Part shown: positions 34,691-45,638 of the stretch, piece by piece
Numbering within the stretch: the stretch's first letter is position 1
How the letters are laid out: each line of letters begins with the position of its first letter
Source: Agapanthus africanus
Lineage: Eukaryota; Streptophyta; Magnoliopsida; Asparagales; Amaryllidaceae
Direction of reading: 5' to 3'
NCBI GenBank assembly: GCA_030015575.1
Contig: JASDDO010000026.1
Location: 25,746,079-25,810,078 of the forward strand
Length of the DNA: 64,000 bases
Program-made: the position numbers and the translations under genes
The notes under the pieces: model-generated
Database searches by the model: none
The model's input: only the letters and a program-made list of their open reading frames with translations
What the model was told of the DNA's origin: nothing

Positions 34691-35029
34691 TATCCGCATT
34701 TCACGAAATGGAGGTTTGACTCTCGGTGATATGTATATTGCCGAGCCATGGAATTGGGGGGGTCGCCGCTGTTCCGTTTCGCTTGATGTTATGTCTGCTG
34801 CCATGAGACGAACGACGAGATGATCTCTAGGCTATCTGTGAACCGTCGAGATTTGGCTTCTCCTTATGATGAAACCTGGGGAAGAAGTATGATCCCTTCT
34901 TTGTTTGCGCCCCTGGATTGTATACAGGGGTAGATGTAACATCACCTGTAGGGCGAGGATTTCACTTTTATTTTATTTCTTTTTCCGCGATGCTCTATCA
35001 TTTCAGCTTTTATATCGCGAAGGTCGCGA

Positions 35030-35200
35030 TTACCCCATCATTTCGGCTATTTTTCGCGGTGCCCAATCATTTCGGCTATTTATTTATTTTCTGCTCGCTG
35101 CTTTTTATTGCGAGTTGCCCCATCATTTCGGCTATTTTTCATGCCTTCATTTTTACTTGCTGCTTTTTATTGCAAGTTGCCCCATCATTTCGGCTATTTT
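35030..35200. repeat. CATTTCGGCTATTT repeats in M tail
   Basis: Five near copies of ATCATTTCGGCTATTT spaced 25-50 bases apart, some followed by TTCGCGG. Element P has the same motif, inverted as expected, at 50,280-50,480. It is conserved between two copies whose neighbouring arrays differ. Confidence 0.6.
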
Positions 35201-36054
35201 GTAGGCATGTGTGGCTTGCTAGCTTTTTCGCTGCAAGCCTGGATTTTAGGCACCGATTTCGGCATCAGCACCGCTACAACTGGAATGTTGCCAGGAGCGA
35301 ATCATCATTTGCCTTTGTCGATGACGAACAAAGGTGGCTCAGCAAACAGGGTTAAGGGTCCTGTCGACCAAGGCTTTTGACTTCATGAGCCGTAAGGGTC
35401 TCACAAAGGTATTTCTCCCTACAAGTCGTGAGGATCTTGCAGGTGTATTTTCTCCTTAGGGATCGTGAGGATTCCTAAGTGTGTGCTCCTCTGTAAGTCG
35501 TAAGGATCCTACAAGAGGGCTTTCTCCTTATGGATCGAGAGGACCTACAAGGGTTGGACTTTGCTGGGAAATGTTTATTCGCGCCCGTGGATTGTATACA
35601 CGGGTTAGTATCGAGCCTCTTGTAGGGCAATATCGAAGGTTGTGGAGGATTTGCTTAAGAACAGGTTTAGGTTTCTGTAACTTAAGACTTTCAAATCTTA
35701 TGAGCCGTAAGGGTCCCACAAGAGAATTCTCCTTACGAGTCGTAAGGATCTCGCAAGTGCATTTTCTCCTTAGGAATCGTGAGGACCCCTAAGTGTGTTG
35801 CTCCTTTGTGAGTCGTAAGGATCTCACGCAGGTGGTTTCTCCTTACAAGGTCGAGAGGACCCTACAAGTGTCTTTTAACGAGGTTGCGCCCTTTCGGATT
35901 TTCACAAACACACGTCGGTAGTCCTGCTGTTTTTACTCACGGAGCCCTTTCGGGTTTTCATCCGTGCCCATTTTGCTTGTGGACATACCGTTTTTTTATT
36001 GTTTATTCTTTTTCTTTCTTTTTTTTTTATCTCGTCAGCCTAAGGATGCTGCGG

Positions 36055-36135
36055 TAGTAGTTTAGGGACGTTTCGGTCCGTCGTTAGTTTAAGGACGTTT
36101 CGGTCCGTCGTTAGTTTAAGGACGTTTCGGTCCGT
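36055..36135 (-). repeat. Short GGAC array next to M integrase
   Basis: Three copies of TTTAGGGACG/TTTAAGGACGTTTCGGTCC. The matching site in element P at 49,197-49,250 has two. Confidence 0.65.
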
Positions 36136-36239
36136 GGTTATGGGAAGGCCAGCTGCTGCTTGTAAAGTCGGAGCCTAGGAAGATAGCGAGTGGACATAGT
36201 CGTCGTCATCTATCATTGACCCAGGCTATGGCTCATTAA

Positions 36240-37340
36240 GCATAGTATTTCTTTAAGAAGCGGCCATTTATTGGCCTGAAAGGCCTTTCACCGTGCATGT
36301 CTATGAGTAGATAGGCTCCACCCTGGTAGACCTTGTCTATGATGTAAGAGCCTTCGTAGTTTGGCTCAAATTTTCCCCGCTTGGCACGATTGGGGATCAT
36401 AGGTCTCTTGACCACTAGCACGAGTTCGCCTTGGCGGAATGTCCTCGGCCTGGTCAATCTTTCGTACGAGGGCGTCATCTTTGCTTTGTAGGCTTCTAGA
36501 TGTTGTTGCGCTATGAGTCGGGTTTCGTCTAGGGCATCAAGCTCCTCAAGCCGAAGGTGAGCATTTTCTTCGTCCGTCAGCTCGTGGTGGACTGCCACTC
36601 ACAGAGAGGGTAACTCTATCTCGAGGGGGAGTACTGCTTCCGTCCCAAATATCAACGCGTACGGCGTTGTGTTCGTGGCCGTCTTGAATGTAGTTCGATA
36701 AGCCCAAAGGGCCTCTTGCAGCCTCTCGTGCCAGTCTCTCTTATTCCAGGAAACGGTCTTTTTTATGATCTTCGTCAAGGTCTTATTGAAGGCCTCGGCC
36801 AGACCGTTAGCTCGTGGGTTGTAAACTGAAGAATATCTCCAGTCTATATTGTGTTGCTGCGCGAAGCGGCTAATCTTATGGCTTCTGTAGGCTGGCCCGT
36901 TATCGGAGATAATCCGCCGTGGGGTTCCGAACCGATAGATGACGTGCGTCTTGAAGAAATGGAGGATATTCTCCGTCTTCACTTCCCTCAGTGGTATTGC
37001 TTCTGCCCATTTGGAGAAGTAATCAGTCGTCGCCAGGATGAAACGATGTCCCCGGGATGATGTTGGCTCGATGGGGCCGACTATGTCAGTCCCCCACATT
37101 TCGAATGGCCAACTAGCCACCGTTGGATGTAGTGGATTCGGATGTTGGTGGATAAAGTCTCCATGGATCTGGCACGAGTGGCATTGCTTCGCATATTCGA
37201 GGCAGTCCTGGATCATCGTGGGCCAGTAGTAACCCATCCGTTTAATTTTTAACTTCATCTTTGGGCCTGCTTGGTGAGAACCGCAAAGTCCGTCATGGAC
37301 TTCCTGAATGACTCTTTCCGCTTCGTCAGGTCCTAAGCAT
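36240..37340 (-). CDS. Integrase region of element M
   Basis: Zinc-binding part VHDGLCGSH...CHSCQ (~37,200-37,300), catalytic D in WGTDIVGP (~37,090), D in ISDNGPAYRS (~36,900) and E in GLAEAFNKTL (~36,810), then RTFRQGELVLVV and a short C-terminus ending near 36,240. No chromodomain. Nearly identical to the element P integrase. The Gag-Pol of M as a whole has about two breaks, so activity cannot be assumed. Confidence 0.85.
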
Positions 37341-37629
37341 CTCAGCCATAGAGAATCAAACGATCTCTTGTATAGAGTATCGTTGACGAAGGCGAAAGAT
37401 AGAGCTAGTTTCATGAGCTGATGCCTTGAGGATGTATCTTTGGTCATTTGGTGGGACTTAAAGTAGTCTATGAAGACTTCCCTCCAATTCTCAGCCTTCT
37501 CACGGTCTTTTATTTGTAGGGTCGTCTGCTCAGTCGCTCCCTTTTCTTTAGATAATTCCGGAGGTATTTCTGCCGGGGCAAGCACTCGACGGCTTTGTAC
37601 CACGATTCTTACATCGTCGAGGTTTTCGT

Positions 37630-38060
37630 CCGCCAGTTCTTTAGCAAGTTTGGCTAACGCGTCTGCTTTGCTGTTTTCCGCCCGCGGTATATTCTCTAAA
37701 GTGTAGGAGGGAATTTGGGTCAATAGTTGTTGCACCTTTTCGCCGTACCTCACCAACTCCGGTTTGCACGTTTGGTAATCACCATTTACTTGACTAACAA
37801 TTAGCTGAGAATCCCCGTATATAAGGAGGTCTTCAATTCCCAGGTCAATGGCGATTTCGAGGCCTGCTATCAGAGCTTCGTATTCAGCTTCATTGTTTGT
37901 CCTCGGCTCTGTTAAGGAGAAGGCGAAGCGCATTATCCCTCCTTGTGGAGTTGCAAAGATGAGGCCTATCCCCGATTTGATCATTGGGATACCTTGTTTC
38001 TGTTTCTTTATGGAGGACGCTCCATCGAAATAGAGTTCCCATCGGGTGCTACCGCCGCCA
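37630..38060 (-). CDS. Second, archaeal-type RNase H of element M
   Basis: Catalytic D-E-D-D candidates lie in YFDGASS, NNEAEYEAL, IYGDSQLI and NSKADALAKL. It follows the first RNase H after a short linker, as in other Tat-lineage elements, and would degrade the RNA strand during reverse transcription. Confidence 0.82.
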
Positions 38061-38119
38061 ATCGCGTCAAATGCATGCTCGTCCGGCAAAGCACAGTTCA
38101 GAGGAGAATCGGCCGGTAT

Positions 38120-38570
38120 CGGGTGCTCAGCGAGGAAATCGGCAATGGCCTGGCCTTTTACTGCCTTGAGAGGTTGATACGTTATCGAGAACTCCATCAA
38201 GAGCAGGGCCCATTTAGCGAGTCGTCCCGTCAATATGGCTTTTGACATCAAGTATTTAAGGGGATCCACCTTTGAAATGAGACGCACTTCATGCGCCAAC
38301 GCATAGTGCCTGAGCTTTGTTATCGCGAAGATCAACGCCAAGCAATGTTTTTCAATGGGAGAGTAGTTGCTTTCTGCCCCCAGTAGAACTCGACTTAAGT
38401 TGTAGAGTGCTCTCTCTTTCCCTTGATCGTTCTCTTGAGCCCATAATGCGCCTAAGGAACCTTCGAGGGCGGTTGTATAAAGAATGAGGGGTTTTCCCTT
38501 GACCGGCGCAGCCAACACCGGAGGGTTCTGCAGGTACTGCTTGATCTCGTCTAGTGCACCTTGGCATTTG
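38120..38570 (-). CDS. First RNase H domain of element M
   Basis: Directly downstream of RT, with PLILYTTALEGSLGALWAQ, NYSPIEKHCLALIFA and LRHYALAH. It is the ordinary Ty3/gypsy RNase H position. Whether it or the second domain does the catalysis cannot be told here. Confidence 0.75.
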
Positions 38571-38599
38571 TGATCCCAAACGAATGGAGTTCCCTTCTT

Positions 38600-39560
38600 C
38601 ATCAGGTGGCTGTAAGGACGGCATTTGCCTGAAAGATTTGCGATAAATCGCCGGATGTATGCGAGCTTCCCTTGGAGAGACCACAACTGTCTGAGGGTTC
38701 TTGGCGGAGGCATTTCTATGATCGCTTTAATCTTTGACGGATCTATTTCAATACCTCGGTGTCGAACGATGAATCCCAGGAATTTGCCCGAGGAGACTCC
38801 AAACGCGCATTTGAGGGGATTCATTTTCAAATTATATTGCCGAAGGCGTTGAAATACAGTCTCCAGATGCTTTAAATGATCTTCGTATGACATGCTCTTT
38901 ACTACGAGGTCATCGATATAGCACTCGACGATGTCATGTATGAGGTCGTCGAAGATCTTTGTCATGGCCCTTTGATAGGTAGCGCCAGCGTTCTTTAGAC
39001 CAAAGGGCATAACCCTGTAGCAGAATATACCCAAAGGGATCCGGAAAGCGGTGTGCTTCTGGTCTTCGGGATGCATCTTTATCTGATTGTATCCTGACGA
39101 ACCGTCCATAAAGGAGAAAACCTCGTGAGTGGACGTGTTATCTATCATCAGCTCGGTTACCGGTACTGGGAAATCATCCTTTGGACAGGCTTTATTGAGA
39201 TCCCTGAAATCCACGCATATGCGTACCGTCCCATTCTTTTTCATTACCGGGACGATATTGGCGATCCAATCGGGATATTGGACTTCTTGGATAAATCCAG
39301 AATCGATCAGCTTCTTGACTTCGGCGTTGATGCTCATCTCAAGCTCGAGTCGCATCCTTCTTGGCGCTTGCTTGACTGGCTTGATATCTGGGGATATTGC
39401 TAACTTATGCACAGCAACCTCCGGATCTAATCCTGGCATCTCAGAGTAGTTCCACGCGAAGCAGTCTTTATGCCGTAGAAGCACGTTCTTTAACGCGGCC
39501 ACCCTTTCTTCAGAGAGTAGCTCGCTGACAAATGTCGGTCGTGGGTCATCTGCCGATCCC
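38600..39560 (-). CDS. Reverse transcriptase of element M
   Basis: Blocks in order: KKLIDSGFIQEV, VRICVDFRDLNKACPKDD, FSFMDGSSGYNQI, FCYRVMPFGLKNAGATYQR, YIDD at 38,909-38,920, KCAFGVSSGKFLGFIV. An SFPRDKT plus CX2HX4HX4C module (CSYHQAIGHPTEDC, ~39,880-39,925) precedes it. It differs little from the element P copy. Confidence 0.88.
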
Positions 39561-40049
39561 AACTCAATCTTCCTGAGGTTATCCGCCGTAGTATGTATAC
39601 CATCTTCCAGTTCTTTCGGAGCTGGCGGAAATTCTGAGATCACCTCATCATCGCTGTTCTCAAAGCACCGGGGAAGGTCATCCACGTTCTCGCGCTCTTC
39701 TTTTAATATCGCGATCGTATAACAGGTGCGAATCCGCTCCCAGGACTGAGGTGGATCCGGTTTTGCTCTTGCGGCCTTGGGTTCATGCTTTTGTGGCGGC
39801 GTTACCCTCCAGCTGTTGGATAAAGCGAATCTGCCCCGTTGGTACTGGTCCTCGACCCAGTTCTTGAAGGTGAGGCAGTCTTCGGTAGGATGTCCTATGG
39901 CTTGGTGATAAGAGCAATAGCTCGAACGAGAAGCCTTGTTAGCTTGCTCAGGGTGTCTAGACTCTGGAAGCGCGATCATTTGATGTTTTAAAGCGAGCTT
40001 GAGTAACCTCTCCGTCTTGTCTCGGGGGAAGGAGTACGCTCGACTCATC

Positions 40050-42280
40050 TTCTCCATGAGGGACGAATCCGAGCCGAGCCGTGCAGTACCCGATCACGTA
40101 ACCCTCTAATCCTGCGTCGTTGTTGTCGGCTCCTCTTTCTGCTTCTTAATTTATTTCTGTCTCCGCATCGGGCCTTTCGTACAACGGGTTGACAAAGATG
40201 AGCATCTTTGTCTTTTGCAGCCTGTTGAAATAGACGTTGCGTCCTGGCCTTCTCGTAGATGGCCATCTCGCGGTTGTGGTCTTCCCGAGCTTTCTGACCC
40301 ATTTTCCTGATAGGCTTGTCCGTTCGTTCTTCAAACGACGGACTCGGCGCTTCAATCGCGGGGTCTAATTTTGATGAGGGGTTGGCATCTCCTGACAGGG
40401 CGTCATCTTCTTTATCAAAGGTATATATAGTGTAGCTGCCGTGAGCCCGTTCCCGTTTTCCGGCTCTCGCGTATCCAAGCCCAAGTGTTTCCATTTTCCC
40501 GTTGGGCAATTTGCGTTGAGTCCCAGGGACATCCCAAATCTTGTTGTAGAACCGAGCCTGCCGAACAGCCTGTTTTAAGGGTACTCCTTGGCGCTTCAAT
40601 AGCTTCTTTAATCCATTTGTATAGTATCTGGGCAGACGGATGGGTTGGAGCCTGTCGAGTGTAGCATCCGCGCCATGCCAGATCTCTTTCTCTATTTTCG
40701 ACTCTGAGGATCGGTAGAATAGGATCACCTTCTCACCCCTTTGCCTGGGAGGGACGTAAAATGTTTGCAGGTCCTGCACATTGTGAGCTTGAAGCGTGTC
40801 GAGATCCTTGTAATGTTCTCGCGGTACCATGGTGATTTGCAAACTATGGTCATCGCCAGGGGGTGCTTGTATTGACAGCCGATTGGAGAATACGGCATTA
40901 ACTTCATCTTCTGAATCACTTCCGAAGACCAACATAGGGGCAGGCATCCCCAGGTTGTTGTGTTGAGATGGCCCCGCATAAACTATCTCTTCCTCTTCTT
41001 CGGTATCGCTCCCGAAAACAAGGATGGTGGCGGCGGCTTTGTTCTCCGGGTTGCGACACCTTTCTGTATCCTCGAAATCTGGCAAAAAGTACTTCGCGTC
41101 TTCGTATTTGCGGACTTCGTTCACGGAAAATGGGTTTAACTCTCCTGTTACGGTGTACTCGAAACCATCTTTAAAGTACTTCATACACTGGTGTTGCGTA
41201 GAAGGGATGATGTTGTACTCGTGTAGCCAAGGACGACCGAGCAAGGCGTTATAGCAGGTCTTGGTGTCGATGACATGGAATTTGATGTCTGTGACGAGAA
41301 GCCCAAAGCGTAATGTTAGTATCACAGATCCGAGAGTCCGTGACGATTGTGAATTGAAACCGGAGATAGTAATTTTGTCACGAGCGAGATGTTGCACACT
41401 CATGCAGATTTCCTTCAACACCCGAACATTAAGGAGATTGACGGAGGATCCATTATCCATCAGGATCTTGCCTATCTTGATATCATGGCAGTATCCGGAG
41501 ACATATAGGGGACGGTTATGGTCGCACGTCCCGAGAAGGAGGTCTTCATCACCGAAAGTGATATCGGCCGTATGCACTTCCTCCAGTTCATCCTTCATCT
41601 TCTCAGTGGCGAGGAAGGCTTGGAATTGCTCAGGTTCTTGTAACGCCTTAATTAGTGAGTCTCGCACTTCTTTTGATAATAGGAGGGCATCGAGAATGCT
41701 AAGCTGAGAAGGTAGCTTCCTTAGGTGCGCGAGGATGTTATAGTCCACCTTACCCTTCCTGGGAGGGTCTTTGGTAGTTAGTTCTTTCATGACTTGGTCA
41801 TCTAAAGTGATATCCTCAGTGACCTTTTCCTTTCCCTTATCTTTTCTATTCGCGGGCCCGAGATTCTTTTCTGGGAGTGTGCGATTGCGCAGCTGAATGT
41901 TTTCGCAGGCTTCCAATTTCTCCTCTTTCCCTAAAACGGATTCTTTAAAGAGAGGGCCCAGAGCCATTTCTTCATCAGAGTCGCTCCCAAAGGTGAGAAC
42001 TTGTGACCTCTCGGCGTGAACCATATAACAGTTGCCAGTAGTTCTGTTGTGCCCATCGACAGTACTTCTTTGCTCCCGACGGATCTTGCGTTTCATGCGC
42101 TTAACATGTTGCCGACGAGCAACATATCCTTGCCACCATATCTTAAAGGCGTCGCACTCCTCCGTGGGGTGTGAGATTTTCTGATGATATGCGCAATAAT
42201 CAGGGTGCCTCTCCACCCTATCGTGCGTGTTTCCTTCCGAGGGTGGTAGCTTCATTCCCATTGACATGGCTTTGGCAAAC
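40050..42280 (-). CDS. Protease and linker region of element M
   Basis: Reading on the minus strand from the Gag side: CAYHQKISHPTEEC knuckle (~42,170), acidic FGSDSDEE block, aspartic protease with ILMDNGSSVNLL (~41,440-41,480) and LLGRPWLHEY (~41,220), two FGSDxEDE-like acidic blocks, then the PGTQRKLPNGKMET block (~40,480-40,540) and a basic stretch (~40,080-40,150). The linker between protease and RT, about 300 codons, is long for Ty3/gypsy. Confidence 0.8.
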
Positions 42281-42289
42281 CTTTTCCTC

Positions 42290-45200
42290 GTCTTGAATAT
42301 CTTCTTGTCTACTTCGGATGCCTTTCGCTCTGGCAGGGGTAGTTCAACTCTTTCGTTCAGTCGCCCGCCTTTGGTTCCTTCTGACGTTGCCATCTCACGC
42401 TCCTGATCCGCTTTACTCTTTAGACGAATCTCGTCTAGAAAGGCATTGATCATTTCATTTGTTGGCCACACACGCTCTGGTTCAGGCTCTGCCTCCAGCT
42501 TCTTAGTGCCAGGAGTTTTCCCATCATCGGCAAACGAGTGGGAGATTACGTTACAACTCGCCACATATCCTTCGGATTCATCCGACGAGCTCTCTCCATC
42601 ATCTTTCTCTTGAAAGACGTGGTTGAGGAACTCTCGCAGTGTGACGGGAGTTCGCGTCTTTTGATTGTATTCTTCCAGCGCGTCGATTTGCTTCTGCAAG
42701 TTCGTGTGCTCGTCTCCAAGCTTCGCGGGCTTCTTGGATTTCTTCTTCTTTTTCTTCGAAGATTTTGACGGTTGGGCGTGAGTATTTGGGCCCTTATCAC
42801 GAGCCTTCGTAGTTGTGCGGGGCTTCAACATCCCTTCGATAATTTGAGGTTCAAGAGGGTCTCTCCATTCGATCGCAGGGCACGCGTGAAGGTCTCTCAG
42901 CATTCTTTTGGTTTTCGTTGATAGCACGACCTCCCATGGAGCTTCTTCAATAAAGGAGCAAGTTGCCCCCGATGTATCTGTTTTCTTGGGAGTATGCGGT
43001 TGTGGTGGGCTCACCTTCCACTTTTCGGATAGTACAAACTTTTCCTGGAGGTATTGATCTTCAATCCATCCTTTGAAGACGAAGCAATCTTCAATCGGAT
43101 GACTTACCGTTTGATGGTAAGGGCAATAGTTAGGGTTATTCACCTCGGTGGGTTGCGGCGGTCGTCTTGGATTTGGTAGGTTTATAAGTCTGTTACGTAT
43201 TGGTAGCTCGAATAACCGTTTCGTCTTGTCTCGCGGGAACGAGTAGGGACGTTTCATCTTCTCATTATAATACTGGCGTCTTTCTTCCAGTTGATCTGCC
43301 GGTTTCGGGGCGTTAGGTTGCTGTTGGGCATTCGCGACGAAGGTTGCCCTTCCTTTACCCTTGTCATTCCGCGGTTCCGACTTCGGGGGAGGTGGTCTAT
43401 GACCCATCTGGTCCATCTGAGCCAACTTGTCGATTAAAGCCTGGAATGTGGTTGGCTTAAAGAACATCATAAACTGGGAGATAGTTGCGTGGGGGTCTAG
43501 GGTTCCCACGAACATGCCCACTGCGGGTGCCTCCTCAATGCGTTGCTCGCATCTCGACCACAAATTCCGCCAGCGTATAGCATACTGGACCCAGGCTTCG
43601 CCTGGTTTTACCCTGGCGTTAATCAAAGCAGTTATTGGAGTGCGTTCGCTGGCACTTGCGAATCGCTGAGTGAATAACAACTCCATTTCAGCGAACGTTT
43701 TGATAGAATCGTTCGGGAGTTCTGAATACCATTCGAACGTTGTTTCTGATAAGCTGCCCACGAACTGTCGGAGCAACAGTTTATCATCACCGCCGGTGTT
43801 ACCGCAGAGGGCCCGTAACTGGGCGACTTGTTGATGGGGATTGCCGGTCCCCTTGTACACGTGGAATTTTGGTATCGTATAGCCTTGCGGGTATTTGATT
43901 TGGTCGTACCAGCTTGGATACGGCCGCCCCGTTTTCACGACTTGACCAGCTGCCTCAGTCGCATGATGGACCCGGATTTGCTGGGCTATGTAGTCAGCCA
44001 AGTCAGCCTTAGAGATTGCCTCCTCCTTGGCCGTTGAGAGGGCTGGTAGTGGATTTGACGTTTCTCCTCGGTCGTCTTCAAGAACTATTGGGGGATCCTC
44101 GGCGGGTAAGTCCTGCTGGATCATCATTCCTATCATATCTTGGAAGAGAAGGCCCATACGTTGTATGTTGGCTGCTTGTTCATCAGCCTCTTTGTCCTTT
44201 TTCTCCAGTATCCGGCGAAGGAATTCAGCGTCGGTTTCTTCTTCTTGGCGCGCGTCTGAGGATGTTTCTGGGCTTTCTTTTGGCCCGGTAAGTGCAGCCA
44301 TAGCATTCATCATTTCCTGAATCTTTTGTTGCTGCTCCTGGGCTTTCGTCACGAATCGGGTAAGTGGTCGGTGGCCTGTAGAAGTGCGGCTCTCCTCCTT
44401 TCCAGAGGCCATGTATACGGTGTGGACCATCATGCCCCCAGACTTAGGACATCTGGGCTCAGTGCTTTTAGCTGTCGTTGCAGGCTGGGGGGTCTTCTCT
44501 GGCCTCCTCCTTTTATGAGCCATGGAGGTTGAGGGGGCCGTTGAGGTGGGCGTCCAGACAGCCTTTTGGGGTTCAGCCTGGTGACCAGCTTCCGGTTGGA
44601 TTTTCAGCTTCTTGTGCTGGCGGGAGGAGTTTGGATCGATGATCGAGTCTCGGGCCTGCCGCCAAACCTTATAGATTTTGGAAGACAGCCGTTGAGGGGA
44701 TCGGGACTGTTCTGATTCCATTTCCACAACCTTTTTTAATGGGGGAGGAGACTTCTTTAGTACTGCAGTAGGAGAATTCCTCCGCACCTTATTTAGCATC
44801 TCGAAGCTGTTCCCAGTTGGAACAGCAGCATTAACTTCTGCCATCGGGGCTGATGGAGTCAACCCGGAGGGGGAGTTGCCCCCAGCCTTCCTTACTCGGC
44901 GCCAATGGCGACGTCGAGCGTGTCGAGCGGACGGCGTTGGGTCAGCGGTAAGAATGGTTTCGTCTTGCCCCCTGTGTGGGTGGGGGGTTGCTGTTGGTGT
45001 TAGCCTATCAAAGACCGATGTCCTTTGGGTAGCAGGAGCGGGAGCTGAAGCCGTCAATCTTGTAAAAACCGATTTTTTGGCCGGAGAAGCCGCCTTGGCG
45101 ATTTCGGGGGCAGGAGCGGCCACTTTCTTAGAAGTAGCCTCCTCTGAGATTGTAGGCCCTATGATGAGTTCGCAGGATTTCCGGCCCAATCTAGAGAAGA

Positions 45201-45549
45201 CCGAGGCGTTGACGTTGGGCGACTCGTTGAGAGGAGCCGCGGCAGGGGTAAGACGATCATAGACTGACTTCTTGAGAGCTTCCTTTGTCAGTACCGGCGC
45301 CGCGAAGCTTGATGATGGGAGTATAGTCCCGAAGAACAATCCGGTAGTGGCTTGAGTCACTTGGTCCACCGGCATTGTGAACAACGAAGCAGCTTGGGGT
45401 CCATAGGCTATACCTCCTGGCGAGGTAAAGCGTTGGTCGCAATTGCAGTCTGAGCAGTTGGAGGATTTCGCAGAAGTAGAAGCCATCGATCCTTTGCTTT
45501 CTGCAATAAGCAAGACGCCAATTCTTAGTATCTTGAAACCCAAGAGCAA
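42290..45549 (-). CDS. Gag region of element M
   Basis: The first Met is at 45,549; the internal Met at 45,486 (MAST) lines up with MASN of element P and is my preferred start. Order: CSDCNCDQRF, GGIAYGP, QATTGLFFGT; SVFxRL-type motifs SVYDRL, SVFSRL, SVFTRL, SVFDRL (~45,000-45,270); Arg-rich ARHARRRHWRRVRK (~44,900); Gag core (~43,440-43,930) with YPQGYTIPKFHVYKGTGNPH; SFPRDKT and the CPYHQTVSHPIEDC knuckle (~43,090-43,230); Lys-rich linker. It is very long for a plant gypsy Gag. Gag and protease share one frame here. Confidence 0.85.
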
Positions 45550-45614
45550 CCATTAGCGAACCGCGATTGGTTCGCGAATCACGATACACGAAGTGTGGAG
45601 TGGAAAGAGGAAAA

Positions 45615-45633
45615 GGTCCCACCGGGCGTGCCA
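45615..45633 (-). other. Primer binding site, element M
   Basis: The inverse of the element P site: TGGCACGCCCGGTGGGACC on the minus strand, five bases inside the 5' LTR. Its position fixes the 5' end and strand of M. Confidence 0.65.
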
Positions 45634-45638
45634 GAATC

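Larger units (their letters stand above)
32600..36235 (-). other. 3' tail of element M
   Basis: Non-coding region between the antisense unit and integrase. Order on the plus strand: GTCGTRAGGATC-type short repeats (32,720-32,900), a GGAC array with a module A hairpin (32,945-33,250), the 171-bp tandem array (33,370-34,690), a block with five CATTTCGGCTATTT copies (35,030-35,200), more GTCGTAAGGATC repeats (35,380-35,870), and a last GGAC array (36,055-36,135). Element P carries the matching tail at 49,136-52,757 in opposite orientation. Long frames here arise from the repeats and are not genes. Confidence 0.7.

Noticed and set aside
33452-34823. Long plus-strand open frames with repeated protein sequence
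   Set aside because: They follow the 171-bp tandem array, whose length is divisible by three. The frame is open because the unit is open; no start context, domain or promoter supports a gene.
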